From Coxiellaceae bacterium UBA1530 (GTDB lineage: Bacteria; Pseudomonadota; Gammaproteobacteria; Coxiellales; Coxiellaceae), in the NCBI GenBank assembly GCA_002323325.1, contig DCQA01000031.1, positions 5,245 through 32,935 on the forward strand: a stretch of 27,691 nt of DNA, read 5' to 3'. The notes beneath the pieces are model-generated. The model did no database searches and was not told where the DNA came from. It saw only the letters and a list, made by a program, of their open reading frames with translations. The position numbers and the translations under genes are program-made. Numbering within the stretch: position 1 is the first letter of the stretch; every line of letters begins with the position of its first letter. Below, one piece after another: positions 1 through 6,051 of this stretch.

Positions 1-164
1 GGCATAGCCTCAATCGGTTGTGGCTCGGTAATCTCTGCTTTAACAAAAATGGGTAAGACTAAATCACTGATTGAGACACGATGCTCTTGCACCATATCAC
101 GCAACGTGGCGTGATGCCGTAAGCGGCGCAAGCGTTGGGCTGGGGGATCAATAGTAAATGACAT
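1..164 (-). CDS. hemB: Delta-aminolevulinic acid dehydratase (porphobilinogen synthase), N-terminal part, cut by left edge
   Basis: Reading leftward from an ATG at 164, the frame is open to the window edge and gives about 54 residues. They begin MSFTIDPPAQRLRRLR and continue with LRDMVQEHRVSISDLVLPIF, which matches the HemB N-terminus (arginine-rich RRLRR segment, then a VSxxDLxxPxFV strand). HemB condenses two 5-aminolevulinate molecules to porphobilinogen in cytosolic heme synthesis. The zinc/magnesium site and catalytic lysines lie outside the window. Only a weak GAG-type ribosome site precedes the ATG. The terminator at 182-211 separates the gene from the lipoprotein gene on the same strand, so hemB probably has its own promoter in the short space or inside the terminator region. 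The family call is confident; completeness of the gene cannot be judged. Confidence 0.85.
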   Translation of the reverse strand, partial: MSFTIDPPAQRLRRLRHHATLRDMVQEHRVSISDLVLPIFVKAEITEPQPIEAM

Positions 165-181
165 AGTAATTATCTCGCTAT

Positions 182-211
182 AAAAAAAATCCCCACATGA
201 GGTGGGGATTT
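182..211 (-). terminator. Rho-independent terminator of the glycine-zipper lipoprotein gene
   Basis: A perfect 10-bp stem (187-196 with 202-211, core ATCCCCAC/GTGGGGAT) closes a 5-nt loop. Read leftward it runs into a tract of eight T (complement of A182-189). It sits 28 bp beyond the stop of the leftward lipoprotein gene and just before hemB on the same strand. Confidence 0.88.
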
Positions 212-238
212 CCGTATCCATTAAATCCAGAACAACAA

Positions 239-700
239 TTAACTCACCATTTTCCAAGAACCGTCAGCTTGACGACAGGCTTTACCATAGGCATTTTGCC
301 ATTGGCCGTCTACTTTAACGCTAGTGGTGTACTCACGACAATATTGATTACTGGCTGTTTTGTATTGTTTGGTTGGCGTCACTTTATAAGTAATAGCAGT
401 CTGTTGATTAGTCCACTGCGCTTGACTGCCTACGGGTGTCGTTGTAATGGCACTTTCCATGTTCTTTTTATCTTGTTCATCCATGCGCTTACCTACCTGG
501 TTACCAATAGCACCACCTACCAGTGCCCCAGCAAGGGCTCCAGCCCATTTGTCATCACCGCCGGTCAAAGCACCACCCAGTAAACCACCTAAAGCAGCAC
601 CTGTCATCGTAGCACCTCCAGTATTATTCCCTGGCGTACAACCTGACATAGTGGCAGCTGCGAAAAAAGCAGCACATGTGTAAGTGATTAACTGTTTCAT
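239..700 (-). CDS. Glycine-zipper outer-membrane lipoprotein, 17 kDa surface-antigen type
   Basis: The 153-residue product has a lipoprotein signal peptide with a lipobox-like MSGC, so Cys21 is the likely lipidated residue. Residues 25-70 form a glycine zipper (repeated GGALxGG / GALVGGAIGNQVGK), followed by the charged MDEQDKKNME stretch typical of rickettsial 17 kDa antigen and SlyB-like proteins. The C-terminal domain (about 95-153) contains a YCREYTTSVKVDG motif and two further cysteines, like the surface-antigen domain. Members sit in the outer membrane or span it through the zipper; the exact role is unknown. The ATG at 700 is preceded by AGGGG seven bases upstream, a strong ribosome site. 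A rho-independent terminator follows. Family assignment is confident, function is not. Confidence 0.85.
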   Translation of the reverse strand: MKQLITYTCAAFFAAATMSGCTPGNNTGGATMTGAALGGLLGGALTGGDDKWAGALAGALVGGAIGNQVGKRMDEQDKKNMESAITTTPVGSQAQWTNQQTAITYKVTPTKQYKTASNQYCREYTTSVKVDGQWQNAYGKACRQADGSWKMVS

Positions 701-892
701 ACTGATCCCCTTTATAAAAAAATTTTATCCATACCAAACGGATTAATGTGCCTATATTACACACTCTTGATTAGGCCTGCAAACCACTTAGGACATCAAA
801 AAAAAGAGAGAGACTCAAACACCTGAAACTTGCTTAATCGATCTTAAGTCGTTAGTTTAGTTCGTCTTATTTGCATCCTGATAGTCGCCTCT

Positions 893-2497
893 ATGATAGA
901 ACTTTCCTTACTTCCATTCATACTTTTCATCGTTGTGATCATAAGCTCTCTCTCTGAGCGCATTAACATTCCCTACCCTTTGCTATTAGTCATCGCTGGC
1001 CTAGTGGTTGGATTTATACCGGGGATATCGATGTGGCACCCTCCACCAGAAGCTATCCTGAGTATCTTTCTACCACCTATTTTGTTTTCTGCTGCTCGCC
1101 TGACTGCCTGGAGAGATATTCAAGATCACCTTTTTCGAACTATTGGTTCGTTATCTATTCTACTGGTTATTTTTAGTATGAGCCTGAGTGCAGTCATCAT
1201 CAATTATTTTCTTCCTGACATGAACTTAGCAGCGGCCCTTGCCTTGGGTGCTATTATCGCACCCACCGACACAGTTGCTGCTTGTAGCATAATGCAACGT
1301 ATGCAAGTTAAACAAAGAATCATAAGGACAGTCGAGATAGAAAGTTTATTCAATGACGCTATGGGAATTGTTCTTTTTAAAGTCGCACTGTTTTATGTGT
1401 TCTTCGGTTCAATACACAGTGCAATGATCAATACGCACCCTCTATGGATCAGCATGGCTGGCATTGGAACAGGTGTCACATTCGCATACTTCAGCAGCAT
1501 CATTGTCCAATATTTTCTCCGTGATGTAACCAGTGAACTACCTATTATCATGAACCTAGTGTTAGCCTATGTTTCGTATCTCTTTGCCGATGAGATTGGT
1601 GCCTCAGGAGTGCTCGCGGTCGTTAGTGCGGGACTCTTTTATCGCAGAACCGAGAAATCATTCTCAGCACAAACACGATTAATGGCAACCAGCGTCTGGG
1701 AAACGCTGCTATTCTTCCTCAACGGACTGATCTTTATTGCCATAGGTATTCAGTTTCCAACTTCACTTAACGCAGTCAACGATATCCCCCATACCACATT
1801 ATTCTTCGCGAGCGCACTCACTATAACCACTTTACTATTCCTGCGCTTTATATGGATATTATGTGTCAGCGCTATTCGTCAACGCTGGTTATCTTATAAA
1901 CATCCCTCCAAGAAAACGCCCAAGCTAATGCAATCTGTTGTTATTATTTCATGGTCAGGAATGCGTGGTCTGGTCTCTTTAGCCCTTGCGTTATCTTTGC
2001 CCTATACTCTGCCTGACAACACTGCTTTTCCCTACAGAGACTTGTTAATATTCCTGACGTTTACTACCATTCTCTTCACATTAATTGTACAAGGCTTATC
2101 ACTACCCTGGGTAATTAAACGTCTCAAGGGTAATAAAAGTGACGCCCAGGAAACTGAACGTATTGCAGCTATCTATAACATGCTGACTAAAAAAGCCATT
2201 CAGCGTATGCAACAACAGTGGGAATTGAAAGAATCCTCTTCAATCCCAGCAAAAGATATGGTCAAACACTACTATGCCAATCGTGAATCGCAGATCGCAA
2301 CCAAGACTCAAGAGGAACATACAACCCGAATAACAGACATCATCAGAGAAGCTAGAGACTTACTAGGTAACATTCTTGAGTATGAAAGAACCTTACTACG
2401 CAAACTAAGAAATCGAGGCGATATCTCTGAGGAAATTTACTTTAAATTACTACAAAAAATCGATCGAGATGAAGTGGGCTTTGAGTCGTACCACTAG
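893..2497 (+). CDS. CPA1-family Na+/H+ antiporter
   Basis: The 534-residue protein has about twelve hydrophobic segments over residues 1-405 and a charged, helix-rich cytoplasmic tail (about 410-534). Diagnostic CPA1 motifs are visible: APTDTVAA at 123-130 and ESLFND at 150-155, which carry the ion-binding acidic residues, and WSGMRGLVSLALALSLP in the later transport helix. It should exchange Na+ (or K+) for H+ across the inner membrane for pH and salt homeostasis. The tail resembles that of YjcE/NhaP-type bacterial exchangers. The ATG at 893 lacks a strong Shine-Dalgarno; no better in-frame start was seen. The gene is divergent from the lipoprotein gene, with both promoters in the 192-bp gap, and no clear terminator follows. 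Ion specificity cannot be read from sequence. Confidence 0.9.
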   Translation: MIELSLLPFILFIVVIISSLSERINIPYPLLLVIAGLVVGFIPGISMWHPPPEAILSIFLPPILFSAARLTAWRDIQDHLFRTIGSLSILLVIFSMSLSAVIINYFLPDMNLAAALALGAIIAPTDTVAACSIMQRMQVKQRIIRTVEIESLFNDAMGIVLFKVALFYVFFGSIHSAMINTHPLWISMAGIGTGVTFAYFSSIIVQYFLRDVTSELPIIMNLVLAYVSYLFADEIGASGVLAVVSAGLFYRRTEKSFSAQTRLMATSVWETLLFFLNGLIFIAIGIQFPTSLNAVNDIPHTTLFFASALTITTLLFLRFIWILCVSAIRQRWLSYKHPSKKTPKLMQSVVIISWSGMRGLVSLALALSLPYTLPDNTAFPYRDLLIFLTFTTILFTLIVQGLSLPWVIKRLKGNKSDAQETERIAAIYNMLTKKAIQRMQQQWELKESSSIPAKDMVKHYYANRESQIATKTQEEHTTRITDIIREARDLLGNILEYERTLLRKLRNRGDISEEIYFKLLQKIDRDEVGFESYH

Positions 2498-3031
2498 TTG
2501 AAAAAATATCGATTTTAATAATGAGATGAAAAGCGACAAGGCCATGCTTTATTGAAAAAGATATTATACGGCTGTTGAGTACGTTGCAGTTCTCTTATTA
2601 AAAAGGGGACTATCGAAATCGTTACTGACCGTCATAAGAAAAGTAAATTTTGATTGATATTAAAACAACTTAATGAAGACTTTTGGTTAATTTATAAAAC
2701 TAAAATAATTAGCAAAAAAACCTTCAGTATTTTTAATATTAAGAAATCAGTTTTATGAGTTGTTTTGTAACCGTCACGGCATCTTTATGCATGTCGACAT
2801 GCTACCGTATTTGCCGAACGTGCGCTTGCTTACTTCCGCCAGCTCACCACTGGGCCTCTCTGAGAGATACAAGCATCAAGATCCGACCTAGCTTTCGTGT
2901 CTGCCCATCTCTCTGAGTCGTGGCAGTAGCGGACACAGGAGGCATTGTAAGCACCTCCCACTCTAGTCGATGTAATCATGTACAATTTAATTTTAGAACA
3001 GAAAATGCCATCACTTCACATCTGATAGAGG
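2498..3031. other. Gene-free stretch with fold-back sequence
   Basis: I see no plausible coding gene here. From 2498 to about 2760 it is plain AT-rich DNA. From about 2770 to 2960 the composition becomes balanced and inverted repeats cluster: a 14-bp perfect palindrome (2789-2802), GAGAGAT/ATCTCTC (2862-2868 with 2907-2913), a GTGTC-TGCC/GGCA-GACAC stem (2897-2936) and a GGAGG/CCTCC stem (2938-2958). It matches no tRNA, 6S, 4.5S, tmRNA or RNase P RNA pattern that I could recognise. It may be a structured RNA or the remains of a mobile element. Confidence 0.4.
2789..2802. repeat. 14-bp perfect palindrome
   Basis: GCATGTCGACATGC reads identically on both strands. It is nested inside a looser inverted repeat CGGCA (2777-2781) / TGCCG (2812-2816). 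It could be a protein-binding site, the tip of an RNA hairpin or an element end; nothing in the sequence decides among these. Confidence 0.6.
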
Positions 3032-3139
3032 TTAAGTTATCAAAGCCCTTTGTACTAAGAAGGCTGCTTTGCTCTGGCCGCTTTCATGGCAAGATCTGAC
3101 TAATTCTAGCCATTGATGAATCAATTTGCTTTTTGCCAT
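3032..3139 (-). pseudogene. 35-codon ORF resembling the N-terminus of an IS66-type accessory protein
   Basis: A leftward ATG at 3139 has an excellent ribosome site (AGGAG six bases upstream) and opens 35 codons ending in TAA at 3032-3034. The product runs MAKSKLIHQWLELVRSCHES and then GQSKAAFLVQRALIT. The pattern W-x-x-L-(11-12 residues)-SG-x-S-x-AAF resembles the N-terminus of the small accessory protein of IS66-family elements (SGLSQAAFCR-type). Nothing recognisable follows downstream, so it is either a broken remnant or a genuine tiny protein. The resemblance is from memory of the family and covers few residues. Confidence 0.35.
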
Positions 3140-3192
3140 ATCTTACTCCTCGAATACTCAGAACCAGAGTATGGCTAAATTAAATTATTTAG

Positions 3193-3402
3193 CTAGGGTG
3201 AAGTTGCTGGGACGGGCACGTTGTTTTGATCTATTTCAGACGATTTTGCTGGAATCACAACATCAAAGCCTATAGTTGATAATTTTTGTTGAATCGAAGT
3301 AATAGCCTCACTTGAGATAGATCCCTGATTTTCCGATGATGCATAGCTATGGTGGCCCGCTTGGATGACCACAACAAGCAATAAACAAAAATACTTACCC
3401 AT
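3193..3402 (-). CDS. Small secreted protein of unknown function
   Basis: The 69-residue product begins with a short lysine-containing n-region and a hydrophobic core (MGKYFCLLLVVVIQAG), with a plausible signal-peptidase site near SYASS. The mature part (about 45 residues) contains AITSIQQKLSTIGFDV, faintly like the first helix of peptidoglycan-binding domains, and a proline-rich tail. The ATG at 3402 follows TAGGG eight bases upstream, and a TATAAT -10-like hexamer lies about 30 bp further up. It is divergent from dacA. I do not recognise the family; the ribosome site and signal peptide make it a likely real gene. Confidence 0.6.
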   Translation of the reverse strand: MGKYFCLLLVVVIQAGHHSYASSENQGSISSEAITSIQQKLSTIGFDVVIPAKSSEIDQNNVPVPATSP

Positions 3403-3478
3403 GACACACCCTACTTACAAATTACACTCTCACATTATAGTATAAAAAAAAATAAATACCGCACGCTGTCTAACTCCT

Positions 3479-3506
3479 TTGACGGTCATCATAAAAACGG
3501 TATAGC
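3479..3506 (+). promoter_or_regulatory. Probable sigma-70 promoter of dacA
   Basis: TTGACG (3479-3484) and TATAGC (3501-3506) are separated by 16 bp, 85 bp upstream of the chosen dacA ATG. The -35 is a five-of-six match, the -10 a four-of-six match. Confidence 0.45.
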
Positions 3507-3590
3507 CAGAGCTAGGCCTGATGGCAACTCGTCGTAAATATGATAGGATGCGAACTTCATTTAACGAGACTGAGCACAAAGGAATTTAAC

Positions 3591-4808
3591 ATGCGAGCTT
3601 TATCGTGCAAACACACACTTCGAACATTCATCAGCTGCACACTCTTGGTGTGCTGCTTATCCAGCCTCATTGCAGCGCCGGCTGTTCCCGTCGCCGATGT
3701 TAATTTAGCCCAAAAAGCACCGGCCGCATTAATACCCTCAGCACCGAATATCGATGCATCAGCCTACATCCTGATGGATGCCGATTCTGGGAAAATATTA
3801 GCCAGCAAGAATGCTGATAAGACTCTACCCCCTGCAAGTCTCACTAAACTAATGACTTCATATGTCATCTCTGAAGCAATCAAGCAAGGGCAAATTCATT
3901 TAGACGACAAAGTGCGCATTAGTAAAACAGCATGGCAACGAGGAGGCTCTCGCATGTTTGTAGAAGCAGGCTCTCAAGTCTCTGTTGAAGACCTGGTTCA
4001 CGGCATCATTGTCGCTTCAGGAAACGATGCTTGTGTCGCGATGGCTGAATACATTGCAGGTTCTGAGAAAGGTTTTGCAGAGCTGATGAATCAAACTGCA
4101 GAACGATTAGGCATGACCGAGACACATTTTGTTGACGCCACAGGTCTTCCTGACCCAAAACATCACTCAACACCTCATGATCTAGCTATTCTATCCCAAG
4201 CGTTAATCAATGATTTCCCTGAAGATTATGCGTGGTATGGTCAAAAATGGATCAAATACAATGATATTCGCCAACCTAATCGCAATCGCTTACTGTGGCG
4301 TGATCCGACTGTAGATGGTCTTAAAACTGGCCATACCAAAGCCGCAGGGTATTGCCTCATTAGCTCCGCAAAACGAAACGACATGAGACTCATTTCAGTG
4401 GTCATGGGCGCCCCCTCTGATGCTGCCAGAAGTGACGACTCTCAAGCCCTTCTGAACTGGGGGTTTCGTTTCTACGAAACGCATAAACTTTACACGCAGA
4501 ACACACCTGTTACGAGCAGTCGAGTTTGGCTAGGCGAAAATAAGATGGTTAACTTTGGTATTAGTCAGTCACTTGCTGTCACTATTCCAAAAGGGATGTA
4601 CCCACATCTCAAAGTGGATGTTGATCTACCAACAACCCTAAAGGCCCCCATACAGGCTGGTCATACCTACGGTAAAATCAAAGTGTCGCTAAACGACGAT
4701 ACCATTTCAACCACCCCACTCATTGCGCAAAGCAGCGATCCTGAAGCTGGCTTTTGGTCTCGATTTACTGACCACATCGCTATGACTTGGCATGGCTGGT
4801 TTAGCTGA
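3591..4808 (+). CDS. dacA: D-alanyl-D-alanine carboxypeptidase (penicillin-binding protein 5/6 type)
   Basis: The 405-residue protein has all three serine-peptidase motifs of the S11 family: SLTK (S83 nucleophile, K86), SGN (143-145) and KTG (245-247, in VDGLKTGHTK). It trims the terminal D-Ala of peptidoglycan stem peptides in the periplasm. A signal peptide covers about residues 1-29 and a C-terminal amphipathic segment (GFWSRFTDHIAMTWHGWF) would anchor it to the inner membrane. I chose the ATG at 3591 because AAAGGA lies eight bases upstream and the signal peptide then starts normally; an in-frame ATG at 3540 adds 17 residues without support. It is first in the conserved dacA-dat-ybeD-lipB-lipA order; dat follows 10 bp downstream. 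Confidence 0.95.
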   Translation: MRALSCKHTLRTFISCTLLVCCLSSLIAAPAVPVADVNLAQKAPAALIPSAPNIDASAYILMDADSGKILASKNADKTLPPASLTKLMTSYVISEAIKQGQIHLDDKVRISKTAWQRGGSRMFVEAGSQVSVEDLVHGIIVASGNDACVAMAEYIAGSEKGFAELMNQTAERLGMTETHFVDATGLPDPKHHSTPHDLAILSQALINDFPEDYAWYGQKWIKYNDIRQPNRNRLLWRDPTVDGLKTGHTKAAGYCLISSAKRNDMRLISVVMGAPSDAARSDDSQALLNWGFRFYETHKLYTQNTPVTSSRVWLGENKMVNFGISQSLAVTIPKGMYPHLKVDVDLPTTLKAPIQAGHTYGKIKVSLNDDTISTTPLIAQSSDPEAGFWSRFTDHIAMTWHGWFS

Positions 4809-4818
4809 GCAGATAACC

Positions 4819-5982
4819 ATGGATACTGTCTACTTCAATAAAGCCTTCGTTGCTCATGATAAAGCCACGGTGTCGATTAAAGACCGTGGCTTTCTTTACA
4901 GCGATAGTATTTACGAAACATTGCCCATTGAAAACGCAAGATGCTTATCACTCAATGATCGTTTGGACCGCTTGAACGATAATCTCAAACAACTCAGCAT
5001 CCAACCTCCGCATTCGCACCAAGAATGGCACCAAATTCTGACAGAATTAATCGAGAAGAATAGAGCTGAATCGGGACGTTACTACATCTACGTCCATATC
5101 ACTCGAGGCGTATCACCTATTCGACAACTCCATATTCCTGAATCTATTCAGCCTACTGTACTTGCCTTCATGGGAAAGATCCCGACCACACAAACTGAAG
5201 TATACCAAAAAGGTTTTAAAGTAATCACCGTCGAAGATAACCGAAGACGTGACTGTTTTATAAAATCAACTGGTCTACTGCCCAACATCATGGCGTTTGA
5301 TCAGGCTCAACAAAAATCCGTTGATGATATTATCTATCAGCATCAAGGCTATGTGCTTGAGAGCTCCAGCAGCAACCTGTTTATTGTAGAAAAAGATCGC
5401 CTCATTACGCCTCCTGCCAACTACCAAATTATCAACGGTATTACACGTCAAACTGTCATTGAGCTCGCCAAGTTGCTTGAAGTTGACTGCGAAGAGCGAT
5501 TGGTTAGTTTAGATGAACTGCGCAATGCTGATGAAATTTGGTTAACCGCATCTAACAAAGATATTGTTCCCGTTATAGAACTCAATAGTCAGCGTATAGG
5601 TAATGGCAAAGCTGGGCCCATGTGGCATCGGTTTGACCAAGCCCTGACTGACTACAAACTCTATAGCAGCATACTATTAACCGCAACAGATAACGGAGAT
5701 CAACCTATGACAGATCATCATGAGAGCTCATCGCCATTAGAATTTCCTTGTGAATTTTTTGTTAAGATCATCATGAAAAATAGCGATGATTGTGAAGAAA
5801 AAGTCACAGCCATTATTCAACGACATTTTGATGCGTTTAATGCTGATGAACTGAGCTTACGCCCTAGCAAAAATGATAACTACCTAGCATTGACCGCTAA
5901 ACTACAAGTTCCCGAAAAAGCGCCCTTAGACGCGTTATATAAAGATTTAAGTGACGAACCCGAAGTGCTGATGGCTCTCTAG
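4819..5982 (+). CDS. dat-ybeD: D-amino acid aminotransferase fused to a YbeD (DUF493) domain
   Basis: Residues 1 to about 285 (from the ATG at 4819) are a fold-type-IV PLP aminotransferase: MDTVYFNKAFV start, KDRGFLYSDSIYE, PLP lysine K149 in CFIKSTGLLPNIMAFDQA, ESSSSNLF and NGITRQ phosphate-binding loop. Such enzymes make D-glutamate or D-alanine for peptidoglycan, which fits with dacA next door. Residues 297-387 are a complete YbeD domain (LEFPCEFFVK start, RPSKNDNYLALT, ending in EVLMAL), normally a separate gene between dacA/dat and lipB. There is no stop between them. The start at 4819 matches the family N-terminus; an in-frame ATG at 4792 would overlap dacA. YbeD may also be made alone from an internal start at 5707. 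Fusion by a one-base change or sequence error is possible (see findings). Confidence 0.88.
   Translation: MDTVYFNKAFVAHDKATVSIKDRGFLYSDSIYETLPIENARCLSLNDRLDRLNDNLKQLSIQPPHSHQEWHQILTELIEKNRAESGRYYIYVHITRGVSPIRQLHIPESIQPTVLAFMGKIPTTQTEVYQKGFKVITVEDNRRRDCFIKSTGLLPNIMAFDQAQQKSVDDIIYQHQGYVLESSSSNLFIVEKDRLITPPANYQIINGITRQTVIELAKLLEVDCEERLVSLDELRNADEIWLTASNKDIVPVIELNSQRIGNGKAGPMWHRFDQALTDYKLYSSILLTATDNGDQPMTDHHESSSPLEFPCEFFVKIIMKNSDDCEEKVTAIIQRHFDAFNADELSLRPSKNDNYLALTAKLQVPEKAPLDALYKDLSDEPEVLMAL
5695..5709 (+). promoter_or_regulatory. ybeD: Internal ribosome site and ATG for a stand-alone YbeD
   Basis: GGAG at 5695-5698 lies eight bases before an in-frame ATG at 5707, exactly at the expected first residue of the YbeD domain (MTDHHESSSPLEF). 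A TAA at 5691-5693, one frame away, would stop an unfused dat just before this ribosome site. Confidence 0.6.
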
Positions 5983-6051
5983 GGTCAGTGTTGTTCAGGA
6001 ATACCCAGGCTCACAGCTTCGTTTTTGACAGTGAGCGCGATAACTGATCCT

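Noticed and set aside
831..850. CTTAATCGATCTTAAG before the antiporter as another PmrA-like box
   Set aside because: The half-sites are 10 bp apart, not 11, and the site is better described as an inverted repeat CTTAA-N6-TTAAG.
2840..2960. 6S RNA or other standard housekeeping RNA in the gene-free stretch
   Set aside because: The CTCTGAGAGAT string recalls 6S RNA ends, but no matching 3' partner, central bubble or usual neighbour gene is present.
5990..6050. GCTCAC/GTGAGC stem as bidirectional terminator between dat-ybeD and the 938-residue gene
   Set aside because: Only six base pairs with a 16-base loop and no T tract on either side.
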